Shown here: positions 1 to 7,511 of the stretch, piece by piece
Layout of the letters: every line of letters begins with the position of its first letter
How positions within the stretch are numbered: the stretch's first letter is position 1
Assembly: GCA_900544575.1 (NCBI GenBank)
Contig: UQVO01000012.1
Coordinates: 1-44,969 of the forward strand
DNA length: 44,969 nt
Reading direction: 5' to 3'
From: an uncultured Eubacteriales bacterium
GTDB lineage: Bacteria > Bacillota > Clostridia > Christensenellales > CAG-917
The notes under the pieces: generated by a model
The model's database searches: none
What the model saw: only the letters and a program-made list of their open reading frames with translations
Told to the model about the DNA's origin: nothing
Position numbers and translations under genes: made by a program

Positions 1-14
1 CCCTTTCAGGGGGT

Positions 15-54
15 ACGGTTGCGGGGGAAACCCGCAGGAAGGGGGTTCAATATT
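15..54. repeat. 40-bp dispersed intergenic repeat, copy 1
   Basis: This 40-bp segment recurs without mismatch at 7355-7394. It contains a small hairpin (GCGGG / CCCGC around GGAAA) followed by a G5 run, an A/T-rich spacer and a C4 run. The flanking motif AATATTCCCCTGT (about 49-61) also recurs, at about 7420-7432, but separated from the rest of the second copy by inserted sequence. It lies downstream of lysC with no plausible gene. The family is not one I recognise; an intergenic palindromic repeat is the most economical description. Confidence 0.8.
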
Positions 55-118
55 CCCCTGTCAAAGAAATAACAACTAAACACCCCGCGAACGGCGATAT
101 TTTGATGAAGAACAAGGA

Positions 119-181
119 AGAGCCGCGACTCTCGGACGCGCTGTGTACTTGTCCGTACATAAGCGGTCGGGAGCGCGGCTC
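119..181 (-). terminator. long imperfect hairpin downstream of lysC, probable operon terminator
   Basis: Two arms of about 30 bases pair: the outer AGAGCCGCG / CGCGGCTCT is perfect, and the inner CTC..GGAC, CGCT and GTGTAC segments pair with one bulge and a few G-U pairs around a TTGTCC loop. Read on the minus strand, in the direction of lysC transcription, the stem is followed by a T-rich tail (TTCCTTGTTCTT). It is longer than a usual intrinsic terminator, so a repeat element that also terminates transcription is possible. Confidence 0.55.
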
Positions 182-210
182 TGACACAGTTATTCGCAAA
201 ATAGCGCCGT

Positions 211-1521
211 TCAGCAGAAGGCGTAGTAAATGGCATTGATAGCCTTTTCATAATCAAAGGTGTCCACACCGACGATTATGTTCATCTCGGAAGAGCCTTG
301 GTCTATCATACGGATGTTGATGTGACTGTCGGCGAGGGCGGAGAAAATGGTCGCCGCGGTGCCCTGACGGGACGCCATATTGTTGCCGACGGTGGCGATG
401 AGGGAGAGCCCGCTGTGTATCTCGATGTTGTCCGCATCCAGGGCGGCGCGGAGTTTGCCGACAAGGCTCTGGGCGTTGTTGGCGAGATATTCGTCGCGGA
501 TGACGAGAGAGAGCGTGTCTATGCCTGAGGGCATATGCTCGAAAGAAACTCCCTCGTATTCGAGCACGCTGAGCGCTTTTCTGCCGAAGCCTATTTCGCG
601 GTTCATCATATCCTTTTCGATGTTGATGATGGTGAACCCTTTGCGGCCCGCTATGCCCGTGACAACCCTGCCGCTGCCCGCCGATTTCTTGCCGTCGGCG
701 ACGATGAGAGTGCCTTTTGCGGAAGGATTGAAGGTGTTGCGGATGTTGATGGGAATGCCCGCGCTGCGCACGGGGAATATGGACTCGGGATGCAGCACTT
801 CCGCGCCCATATACGCAAGCTCGCGCAGTTCTTTGTAACTCAGGCAGTCTATTATCGCGGGATGGGAGATGATGCGGGGGTCTGCGGTGAGGAAACCGTC
901 CACATCCGTCCAGTTCTCGTACACTTCCGCTCCGACGGCGCGCGCGACTATCGCGCCCGTGATGTCCGAACCGCCGCGAGAAAACGTCTTGACGTTGCCC
1001 TCTTTGTCCGAACCGTAGAAGCCGGGGAGCACCGCACGCTCGCAATCCGCAAGCCTTGCGCGGAGCAGGTCGAGAGAGAGGTCGAGCATAAGCTCGCCTT
1101 TTGGTCCGAATTTGATGAGGTCCTGCGTGTCGACAAACTCGACGCCGAGTTTTGCCGCAAGCACGCGCGCGCTGAGATACTCGCCGCGGGAAGCAATGTA
1201 ATCCACGCCCGCTCCCGCCTCGATGTTGCTCTTGACTTCCGCAAGAGCGTCCTTCATACCCACATCGACGCCGAGTTCTTCCTCTATGTCCGAAAAGCGC
1301 TTCTCGATGACGGCAAACGTGCCGTCGCAATTGCCTTTTTCCTGTTTCTCGCGTGCGCACGCATAGAGCGCGTCCGTGACCTTGACGTCCGCGGAATCGC
1401 GTTTTCCCGGCGCGGAAACGACGATGTATGCGCGGGAAGCGTCGGAAGCGATTATGTCCGCCACCTGTGTGATAGTCTTGCTGTTGGCCATCGATGTGCC
1501 GCCGAATTTGCAAACCTTCAT
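211..1521 (-). CDS. lysC: aspartate kinase
   Basis: Monofunctional aspartokinase of 436 residues, phosphorylating aspartate as the first step to lysine, threonine and methionine. Visible motifs are KFGGTS at residues 5-10, SRGE at 111-114, SRGGSD at 181-186 and TDVDGFLTADPR at 205-216, which form the kinase active site. The C-terminal part from about residue 289 has the pattern of two ACT regulatory domains (around GITGI-like residues and INIRMIDQGSSE at 401-412), implying feedback control by an end-product amino acid; which one cannot be read from sequence. The ATG at 1521 is preceded by AGAGGG. It is the last gene of the minus-strand operon, about 64 bp after the DUF1015 gene, and no lysine riboswitch-like leader is visible in that gap. 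Confidence 0.95.
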   Translation of the reverse strand: MKVCKFGGTSMANSKTITQVADIIASDASRAYIVVSAPGKRDSADVKVTDALYACAREKQEKGNCDGTFAVIEKRFSDIEEELGVDVGMKDALAEVKSNIEAGAGVDYIASRGEYLSARVLAAKLGVEFVDTQDLIKFGPKGELMLDLSLDLLRARLADCERAVLPGFYGSDKEGNVKTFSRGGSDITGAIVARAVGAEVYENWTDVDGFLTADPRIISHPAIIDCLSYKELRELAYMGAEVLHPESIFPVRSAGIPINIRNTFNPSAKGTLIVADGKKSAGSGRVVTGIAGRKGFTIINIEKDMMNREIGFGRKALSVLEYEGVSFEHMPSGIDTLSLVIRDEYLANNAQSLVGKLRAALDADNIEIHSGLSLIATVGNNMASRQGTAATIFSALADSHINIRMIDQGSSEMNIIVGVDTFDYEKAINAIYYAFC

Positions 1522-1585
1522 ATATACCCTCTGTTGTAAAATATGTCTTTCAGTCCCCCCTGTGCGACCGCGGATGCGGACGCGT

Positions 1586-2806
1586 TCATCTGATGCGTTT
1601 TGCCTCGAAATAATATCTTTTTTCTTCCGCTTCGCCCATAGAGAACGCCTTGCGGCAGAGATTGCCGTGTTCGACGACGTAGCCGAAGAGTTCGGTTTTC
1701 TCTATGCAGGGCATACGCACCGCCACACCGTCGGACGTGTCCGCGACGGCGTGCAGGTTGTCAAGCCCGTGGATATAGTCCACGCTCGCGCCGGGATGAG
1801 AGGAAACGTAGGCGTCAATCGCGTCCTGGACTTCCGCTATCGCTTCCGCGCTGTTGCCGTTGACGGCAATGGTGTACTCCATATTCTGCGTGAACATTTT
1901 GAGTCTGCTCTCGCCTTTCAGAACCGTGGACATATAGAGCACGAAGTCCGCGTCGTCCACACCGAACACGAAACGGTGTATCGGCTCGAACACGATGCCG
2001 TCGTCGTGCAGGTTCTCAATCTCCGTCAAAGCGAAGCGTGCGGGATGGTTTTCTCTCTCCTCCGGGGTGAGGTTCTTTCTTATCTTCTTCCAATGCGCCT
2101 GCGCCGTGGCAAGGGAATGGTTTCCGTCGCCGACGGCAAAGACGAAATTCGTGTCCACGCCGTATATGCCCTTGACGCTTTTTGCATAATCGTCGAGTTT
2201 AGCGAGCACTTCCGACGCGTCAAGCCGCCATCCCGTCAGATGACCGCCGTTCATATTGAGGTCGAAATCATAGAGTTTTTCGAGCTCGTGACGCTGTTTG
2301 TAGAAAGGTTCGATGACGGTTTTGTTGCGGTCGTCGAGGAGCAGCATAACGTGCGGAAGTTCGATGGGAGCGTTCTCGCGTATGGCAAGACGGGGAGGTA
2401 TGCGGTTTGCGACGACCCCTTCCGTCGCGCGTATGGACGCTTCCGTCGGATGGACGTAGGAATACTCTTCCAAATCCACGGGAGCGACTATGCCAAGCCG
2501 CGTGTTGCCGTAGGCGGTTTGTCTGCGCACGAGCACGAAGCTGTCTTTCAGCGTGCGGAAAACCCCGCCGTCAAGATAGCTCTGCATCGTTGCGTTTATC
2601 TTCTCTATTCTCTGCTCCGCGTCGCCGTCTTCGAGATACACTTCGGGAAAAATGAGCCTGAGCGCGCTGGGCGCGTCGCCCACGAACTCGTCGAGTTTCT
2701 CCCAATAATCCCTCTGCGAGGTGAACTGGTCGCAGGACACGACCGCGAATTTCTCCGGCTGCGCGACGTCGGGCAGCAGTATATCGAACGGTTTTACTGT
2801 CTTCAT
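1586..2806 (-). CDS. DUF1015 family protein
   Basis: A 406-residue soluble protein matching the DUF1015 family, whose members are conserved in anaerobic Firmicutes and elsewhere without an assigned reaction. Recognisable family features are the start (VKPFDILLPD), a central block with NRIPPRLAIRENAPIELPH, and the motif GDGNHSLATAQAHW, which takes the place of the DGHHR-type box usual in the family. There is no signal peptide or membrane segment. The ATG at 2806 lies two bases beyond the cdaA stop and is preceded by an AAGG-type site inside the cdaA end, so the two genes are probably translationally coupled. Function unknown; its position between cdaA and lysC does not by itself establish a link to c-di-AMP or amino-acid metabolism. 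Confidence 0.85.
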   Translation of the reverse strand: MKTVKPFDILLPDVAQPEKFAVVSCDQFTSQRDYWEKLDEFVGDAPSALRLIFPEVYLEDGDAEQRIEKINATMQSYLDGGVFRTLKDSFVLVRRQTAYGNTRLGIVAPVDLEEYSYVHPTEASIRATEGVVANRIPPRLAIRENAPIELPHVMLLLDDRNKTVIEPFYKQRHELEKLYDFDLNMNGGHLTGWRLDASEVLAKLDDYAKSVKGIYGVDTNFVFAVGDGNHSLATAQAHWKKIRKNLTPEERENHPARFALTEIENLHDDGIVFEPIHRFVFGVDDADFVLYMSTVLKGESRLKMFTQNMEYTIAVNGNSAEAIAEVQDAIDAYVSSHPGASVDYIHGLDNLHAVADTSDGVAVRMPCIEKTELFGYVVEHGNLCRKAFSMGEAEEKRYYFEAKRIR

Positions 2807-2808
2807 CC

Positions 2809-3666
2809 TTACAATCTCCCGTGGTGTTTTTTATCCTCTTTCGCCTGACGTTTCGCGATGGCTCCCGGAGATATGCCGAACGCCTCCTCGATTTCGTCTT
2901 TGAGCTTGTCCATAGTCATATAACGGCGTATCTCACCGCGTTTCACGACGGAAATTATGCCCGTTTCTTCGCTCACTACGATTGAGAGCACGTCGGTGTC
3001 TTCCGTGATGCCTATCGCGGCGCGGTGACGCGTGCCCATCTCCTTGTTGATGTTCTTCTGGGTGAGCGGCAGAAAACAGCCCGCCGCAACGACCTTGTTG
3101 CCGCGCACTATGACCGCCCCGTCGTGGAGAGGGGCTTTGGTGTTGAAGATGCTCTCCAACAGCGCGGCGGAAAGTTCCGCATTCAGCATAGTGCCGGAGC
3201 TCAGCACCGTATCGTTGACGCTCTTGTTGCTGTCGATGATGATAATCGCGCCGACGTCCTGTTTCGCCATATCCTGGCAGGCGCTCAGAATTTCCGCCGT
3301 CGTTTCGCGCAGCTCGTCGTCGCTGTTCATACCGTCGTTGAAAGCAGGCAGTCCGCGGGGGTTTGCGATGCGCTGGAAGATGGATTTCAGGTCGCTCTGA
3401 TACACCACGCAGCACATCACTATGACCGCTATCATTGCGTAATGCAGAATGTAGCGCGACACCGTGAGTATCTCGTGGTCGCTGAGCGCGGACAGCACCA
3501 TAACGAGAATTTCGAGCACGGCGACCGACAGCGCCATAATCAGCACCCTTATGTTGCGCCTGTACGCGAACATAACCACCAGCAGCGCGAGCGCCGCAAC
3601 GAGCACCACGCCGTCGATTATCGCATACCAGTCGAGAGTGGAAGCATAACTTACGAAATCGTACAT
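2809..3666 (-). CDS. cdaA: diadenylate cyclase CdaA (c-di-AMP synthase)
   Basis: Membrane-bound DAC-domain enzyme of 285 residues, joining two ATP into c-di-AMP, a second messenger for osmotic and cell-wall balance. Three hydrophobic segments lie within about residues 15-95, followed by the linker and the catalytic domain with the diagnostic motifs LHDGAVIV (DGA) and GTRHRAAIG (RHR). Length and layout are those of the CdaA/DacA class. A strong AAAGGAGG precedes ATG 3666. In Bacillus, Listeria and many Firmicutes cdaA is followed by cdaR and glmM; here the downstream neighbours are a DUF1015 gene and lysC, and the upstream ones a membrane protein and holA. No CdaR-like YbbR repeats are seen in the window. 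Confidence 0.95.
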   Translation of the reverse strand: MYDFVSYASTLDWYAIIDGVVLVAALALLVVMFAYRRNIRVLIMALSVAVLEILVMVLSALSDHEILTVSRYILHYAMIAVIVMCCVVYQSDLKSIFQRIANPRGLPAFNDGMNSDDELRETTAEILSACQDMAKQDVGAIIIIDSNKSVNDTVLSSGTMLNAELSAALLESIFNTKAPLHDGAVIVRGNKVVAAGCFLPLTQKNINKEMGTRHRAAIGITEDTDVLSIVVSEETGIISVVKRGEIRRYMTMDKLKDEIEEAFGISPGAIAKRQAKEDKKHHGRL

Positions 3667-3690
3667 CTCTGCCCTCCTTTGTCTGTCCTA

Positions 3691-4578
3691 TTACAGGTCG
3701 AACTCCTCGAAGACCTTGTCGTCCTTGTCCGAAACCTGCCCGTCGGGCGCGCCGCCGAACTCCTCGAAAGGCGAACCGCCGTCATTGCCGCCATTTCCGC
3801 CGCCTTGGTCGAAAGGACTGCGTTCCGGCGCGGGCGGGACGTAATTCTTCGCTTTTTTGCCGAGCACCGCGGACACCGCAATCGCGGCGATTACCCACGC
3901 GGCAAGCAGGCAGAGCGCGATTATGCTCGCAATCGCCCAGCCTTCGTCTATCGTCACGGGCGCGCCGTAGTAGGTTTCGAGTATGTCCATCACCATTTCG
4001 CTGACGGAGCTGTCGTAAAACAGTATGATGTACGAAACGGCGGAAAACGCGGTCATCAGCCCCTGCAAAAAGAGATAGACGGAAGCCCACGCCGAGAAAT
4101 TGACGTATTGCTGTCTGGGGTCCATCATACGGCGGAAAACGACGAAGTACATTGCGCAGTAAGTCCCCGTCAGCACCGTCATATTGAGAAGCATAGTCGT
4201 GTAAGGCAGCACCGCCGGGTCGAGGAAACAGAAACACTCTATTATCCCCATCACGAAGTACGCCGCGGATGTGAACAGCATACAGATGTACACGAAATCG
4301 TTCCTGCGGCAGAAAACGCAGCCGCGGCGCGCCGACATCGTCACAAGTATGAGCGAGAACAGATAGCATACGACCGCGGGCAGCACGCCGTAACCGAGCA
4401 CCGCCTCAATCACGGCTATCGTGATTTCCGCCGCGCCCGAAAGCCCCGTGAAGAGGTCTATGACGGACACCACGTTGCGCACGAGCGACGCCACGAACAT
4501 CAGCGCCCATATCGCACCGCCCCATTTGTCGGGGATGAGAGTCTTGAAATTTTTCCTTATCCTTACCTGAACCTGCAT
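3691..4578 (-). CDS. polytopic membrane protein of unknown function
   Basis: I do not recognise a family. The chosen start is the ATG at 4578, just after the holA stop, giving 295 residues; the longer reading begins inside holA and adds a basic, non-hydrophobic stretch that looks like out-of-frame holA. About six or seven hydrophobic segments are visible, with a CVFC motif near residue 88 in a cytoplasmic-looking loop. The C-terminal tail (about the last 50 residues) is rich in Gly, Pro, Asp and Glu and ends in an acidic stretch, which suggests a flexible cytoplasmic tail. It sits between holA and cdaA, about 24 bp before the latter, so it could be a partner of the membrane-bound cyclase, but that is only an inference from position. 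Confidence 0.75.
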   Translation of the reverse strand: MQVQVRIRKNFKTLIPDKWGGAIWALMFVASLVRNVVSVIDLFTGLSGAAEITIAVIEAVLGYGVLPAVVCYLFSLILVTMSARRGCVFCRRNDFVYICMLFTSAAYFVMGIIECFCFLDPAVLPYTTMLLNMTVLTGTYCAMYFVVFRRMMDPRQQYVNFSAWASVYLFLQGLMTAFSAVSYIILFYDSSVSEMVMDILETYYGAPVTIDEGWAIASIIALCLLAAWVIAAIAVSAVLGKKAKNYVPPAPERSPFDQGGGNGGNDGGSPFEEFGGAPDGQVSDKDDKVFEEFDL

Positions 4579-4583
4579 ACGAT

Positions 4584-5564
4584 TTACACCGAACTCAGAA
4601 GCGTCAGCACCGCGTCGTGCATTGCGCTGCCTTCCGACCGTTTCCCCGTCAGCACGGCGAACTGCAATTCGTGGAGATAGTCCACGCACTTTTTCAGCCG
4701 CACCTGGGAATATTTGCCCGAAACGCGCCTCAGATGATAGAGAGCGCCGGGCTTGATGCCGAGCAAAGCCGCGACGTCGGCGTCGGGCTCTCCCTTATGC
4801 AATTCCGCGTGCAGCATCCTGCGATAGTAGCCGTAAAGCAGGTTGAGCACGGTCATGGGACGCACCCCGTCGCCCGTCAGAGCGTCCAGCACTTCCAGCG
4901 CGCGCCCCGCGTTGCCCGAACCGACTGCGTCCGAAAGCTGGAAAATCTGCACGTCCGGCTCGGCGGAAGTCATTTCGCACACGTCCGCGCGCGTAATGTC
5001 GCCGTCGCAGTACGCTTTGAGCTTGCTCACCTCGCAGGAAATGCGCGACATATCCGAAAGCGTGCGCGAAACCAGCTCGTGCAGCGCGGCGCGCTGCATC
5101 GTGCGCACGGGTTCCTCGCGCAGCATCCCGTCCACCAGCACCGCTATCTCGTCTTCCGCAAGGCGGTTGCAGTCCACCTTCTCCGCGCCCTTGAACGACG
5201 CATATTTCTCCGCGCCCTCCTCGCACACCAGCACGAGAACGGCTTCGGGATTGGGAGAGGCAAGATAGCGCTCGTAAGTCGCCTTGTCCGCGTCCGAAAA
5301 CTTTTCCTGAACGTCGGGGACGACGACCACGCGCAGAACGTCGAACATCGGGAAGGTGTTCAGCATCCCCACCGCGACCTCCGCACCGTCCGCCGCCGAC
5401 ACGGAAGAACAGTTGAAAGACGCATAATCGGGGTTGACCAACGCGCGGAACATCCCCACGGCGGACTGCCTGAGCCAGGCGTCGTCACCGTAAACGACGT
5501 AGCAGGATGCGAGCGGCTTGCCGTCCGTTCTGTCGAGATGAGATTTCAGCGCGGTATATTTCAC
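4584..5564 (-). CDS. holA: DNA polymerase III delta subunit
   Basis: A 326-residue delta subunit of the clamp loader, which opens the beta clamp for loading on DNA. The N-terminal pattern (YTALKSHLD..., LASCYVVYGDDAWLRQSA) is the typical HolA start, where an AAA+-like fold holds a degenerate nucleotide site; the C-terminal third (PMTVLNLLYGYYRRML, then LGIKPGALYHLRR) matches the helical collar domain. The start codon is GTG at 5564, with GGGAAG upstream. It is the first gene of a minus-strand operon that continues into the membrane protein, cdaA, the DUF1015 gene and lysC. In many Firmicutes holA sits near comEC and rpsT; neither is visible here. Confidence 0.92.
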   Translation of the reverse strand: MKYTALKSHLDRTDGKPLASCYVVYGDDAWLRQSAVGMFRALVNPDYASFNCSSVSAADGAEVAVGMLNTFPMFDVLRVVVVPDVQEKFSDADKATYERYLASPNPEAVLVLVCEEGAEKYASFKGAEKVDCNRLAEDEIAVLVDGMLREEPVRTMQRAALHELVSRTLSDMSRISCEVSKLKAYCDGDITRADVCEMTSAEPDVQIFQLSDAVGSGNAGRALEVLDALTGDGVRPMTVLNLLYGYYRRMLHAELHKGEPDADVAALLGIKPGALYHLRRVSGKYSQVRLKKCVDYLHELQFAVLTGKRSEGSAMHDAVLTLLSSV

Positions 5565-5593
5565 TTATACGCTTCCCGTTTTTAATATCATTT

Positions 5594-5622
5594 ATAATAA
5601 CATTACGGCAGTATTATGTAAA
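5594..5622 (-). promoter_or_regulatory. sigma-A-type promoter for the holA-cdaA-lysC operon
   Basis: On the minus strand, TTTACA (5622-5617) and TATTAT (5599-5594) are separated by 17 bases, about 30 bp before the holA GTG. It is divergent from the promoter at 5674-5702, and the two -35 boxes are about 50 bp apart. Confidence 0.65.
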
Positions 5623-5673
5623 GCGGCTTAAAAACAAAAACATTGCCGCGCACGGATTGGCGGAAATTTTTTG

Positions 5674-5702
5674 TTGACGTTTTGAAATCATTTTGATATC
5701 AT
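5674..5702 (+). promoter_or_regulatory. promoter for the SPFH/RHH gene pair
   Basis: TTGACG (5674-5679), a 17-base spacer and TATCAT (5697-5702). The predicted start point near 5709 falls on the AAAGGAGG ribosome site at 5709-5716, so the leader would be only about 14 bases long. An alternative -10, CATAAT at 5700-5705, would give a 20-base spacer and an even shorter leader. Confidence 0.55.
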
Positions 5703-5722
5703 AATGACAAAAGGAGGATACT

Positions 5723-6667
5723 ATGCAAAACAAATCCGAAATTGCCGCCGCGAAAGACGCCGGCTACACCGAAAAACCTCTTCGCCCCATAAGCGGCTAT
5801 CTTATGCTCGCTCTGAACTTGCTTCTCGTCGCGGCTTGCGTCACAATGATTGCTCTCGGCGGCGTCTACGACGTGACGGCGGTGTTCGTCATCGGCTTCC
5901 TGCTCATTCCCGTATGGCTGTTTCTGCTTTACGGCTACTGCGTCGTCGCCCCCAACGAAGCGGTGGTGCTCACGCTGTTCGGGAAATACAAAGGCACGAT
6001 AAAGGAAGAAGGATATTATTGGTACAATCCCTTCTGCCGCAAGTTCAATCCCGCCGCCCCCAAGGTCGGCGCGCGCAGAATGCACGTTTCGCTGAAAGCG
6101 ATGACCCTCAACAACGACAAACAGAAAGTCAACGACGCGGAAGGCAATCCCATAGAAATCGGCGTCGTGGTCATCTGGCGCATCCGCGACGCGGCGAAAG
6201 CGGTGTTCAACGTGGACAATTACGTCAACTTCATCTCCATCCAGAGCGACGCGGCGATACGCAACATCGCAAGGCAGTATCCTTACGACGTGAGCGAAGA
6301 CGGCGACGAAAAATCTCTCCGCGGCAGCGCGCAGGAAATCGCCGCCACTCTCTGCCTCGACTTGCAGCAGCGCGTCGACATCGCGGGCATAGAGGTCGTC
6401 GAGGCGCGCATAGCGCACCTTGCCTACGCACAGGAAATCGCCGCCGCAATGCTCCAACGCCAGCAGGCAAAAGCGGTCGTCGACGCCCGCACAACCATTG
6501 TCGAAGGCGCCGTGGGAATGGTCGAACTCGCGCTTGCAAAGCTCAGCGAAACGGGGCTTGTGGAGCTTGACGACGAGCGCAAAGCGCAGATGGTTTCTAA
6601 CCTTATGGTGGTGCTCTGCGCCAACAAGGACGCACAGCCTGTCGTCAACAGCGGCAGTTTATACTGA
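5723..6667 (+). CDS. SPFH/Band-7 domain membrane protein
   Basis: A 314-residue member of the stomatin/prohibitin/flotillin superfamily. Residues 1-25 are cytoplasmic, two hydrophobic segments occupy roughly 27-75, and the SPFH domain runs from VVAPNEAVVLTLFGKYKGT (about residue 74) to about 230, with the family's EGYYWYNPF and a VEARIAHLAYAQEIA segment that leads into the predicted coiled coil. Such proteins form large oligomers on the membrane; the exact role of this subfamily is not established. It has its own promoter and a strong AAAGGAGG site. The next gene, five bases downstream, is a small ribbon-helix-helix protein, and the two share a terminator, so they form a compact two-gene unit. 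Confidence 0.85.
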   Translation: MQNKSEIAAAKDAGYTEKPLRPISGYLMLALNLLLVAACVTMIALGGVYDVTAVFVIGFLLIPVWLFLLYGYCVVAPNEAVVLTLFGKYKGTIKEEGYYWYNPFCRKFNPAAPKVGARRMHVSLKAMTLNNDKQKVNDAEGNPIEIGVVVIWRIRDAAKAVFNVDNYVNFISIQSDAAIRNIARQYPYDVSEDGDEKSLRGSAQEIAATLCLDLQQRVDIAGIEVVEARIAHLAYAQEIAAAMLQRQQAKAVVDARTTIVEGAVGMVELALAKLSETGLVELDDERKAQMVSNLMVVLCANKDAQPVVNSGSLY

Positions 6668-6672
6668 CAAAA

Positions 6673-6906
6673 ATGGAAAAGAAACAGCTGATTCTGCGAA
6701 TACCCTACACTTTGTGGGAAGACCTCAACCGAATGGCGGAGGATGAATTCCGCTCTCTCAACGGGCAGATAGAATACATCCTTACGCAGGCGGTGCGCAA
6801 CTCCAAGACGCGCACCGACGTCATTGCGGAAGAGGTGCTGCACGCCCTTGCCGAAACGCTTGCCAAGGACGGCAAATCCCTTTCGCACGGCAACATACGG
6901 TCATAA
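6673..6906 (+). CDS. Arc-like ribbon-helix-helix protein
   Basis: A 77-residue protein whose first half, KQLILRIPYTLWEDLNRMA followed by EDEFRSLNGQIEYIL, fits the Arc/MetJ ribbon-helix-helix fold: an N-terminal beta strand with alternating residues, then two helices with the conserved R..N.QIE.IL pattern. Such proteins bind DNA as dimers and are often repressors or antitoxins. No toxin gene is next to it; the only partner is the SPFH gene five bases upstream, with which it must be co-transcribed. The SPFH stop is immediately followed by this ATG, with no strong separate ribosome site, so translational coupling is likely. Function inferred from fold only. Confidence 0.8.
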   Translation: MEKKQLILRIPYTLWEDLNRMAEDEFRSLNGQIEYILTQAVRNSKTRTDVIAEEVLHALAETLAKDGKSLSHGNIRS

Positions 6907-6951
6907 GTTCCCCGTCTGGACAGACACTCGGAATTCACGCACCGTCCCCCA

Positions 6952-6982
6952 CCCCGCCGAAACATTTTCGGCGGGGCTTTTT
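6952..6982 (+). terminator. intrinsic terminator of the SPFH/RHH unit
   Basis: A perfect 11-bp stem, CCCCGCCGAAA / TTTCGGCGGGG, with a three-base loop, followed by CTTTTT. Confidence 0.9.
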
Positions 6983-7060
6983 GATTAAGCCGATACCTCA
7001 GAAACGGTGCGGGACGAAAACTACAAAGATGAATTAAACGCGCACTTATTCTGAGTGCAC

Positions 7061-7197
7061 GCGCCGCTCAGCCAAGCGTTCACAGGCGGTGCAACCGCCG
7101 CTTGAACGCCGCGGCGCGCTCTGCGACCTCGCGAGCTTGATGAGTAATTAAACAGACACGGGCGTAGTGCGAGGCGAGTCGCCTTCCTCGCCCCGTG
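7061..7197. other. hairpin-rich non-coding island between convergent genes
   Basis: The stretch from the terminator at 6982 to the one at 7452 has no believable gene. It holds two compact foldable units. The first, 7061-7117, nests GCGCCGC/GCGGCGC, GCGTTCA/TGAACGC and GGCGGT/ACCGCC around a GCA loop. The second, 7157-7197, pairs CACGGG/CCCGTG and GCGAGG/CCTCGC with a six-base bulge. No promoter is obvious. It could be a structured RNA, the remnant of a mobile element, or a composite of palindromic repeats. Confidence 0.5.
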
Positions 7198-7354
7198 AGC
7201 GACGTTTAGTGAGTGCCGTCATCCGCTCGGTTATGTGAGTGCGAGAAACAAACTCTCAATAGGAATGTAACGTAAGTCCCGCATTTTGGGAGGTGTGCAC
7301 TTTTTCCGAACGGGGGAGGAATACCCGAAGGGAAGGAGGGGGTTCAACACTCCA

Positions 7355-7394
7355 ACGGTTGCGGGGGAAACCCGCAGGAAGGGGGTTCAATATT
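7355..7394. repeat. 40-bp dispersed intergenic repeat, copy 2, within a repeat cluster
   Basis: Identical over 40 bp to 15-54. Around it lie degenerate partial copies: GGAGGGGGTTCAACACT at about 7335-7351 resembles the end of the unit, and GGGGGCACAATATTCCCCTGT at about 7411-7431 repeats the tail that follows copy 1. The whole cluster, about 7328-7433, reads as several diverged units joined head to tail. Confidence 0.8.
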
Positions 7395-7451
7395 TATTAT
7401 TCAAAAGAGAGGGGGCACAATATTCCCCTGTAAGTGCACGGCTTACCGGGT

Positions 7452-7492
7452 ATAACACAAAAACGCGTGGTTACCGCGCGTTTTTGTGTTAT
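7452..7492. terminator. bidirectional terminator hairpin between convergent genes
   Basis: A perfect 16-bp stem, ATAACACAAAAACGCG (7452-7467) with its complement at 7477-7492, around a nine-base loop. The A-rich and T-rich arms allow termination in both directions; it lies 20 bp beyond the stop of the minus-strand transporter gene. Confidence 0.75.
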
Positions 7493-7511
7493 AAACATAG
7501 GATTTGTGATG

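Noticed and set aside
1522..1585. Lysine riboswitch before lysC
   Set aside because: Only 64 bases separate it from the preceding gene, too short for that element, and no matching stems are seen.
4579..4689. Upstream extension of the membrane protein gene to 4689
   Set aside because: The extra 37 residues overlap holA, are basic and non-hydrophobic, and are more likely out-of-frame holA; ATG 4578 lies right after the holA stop.
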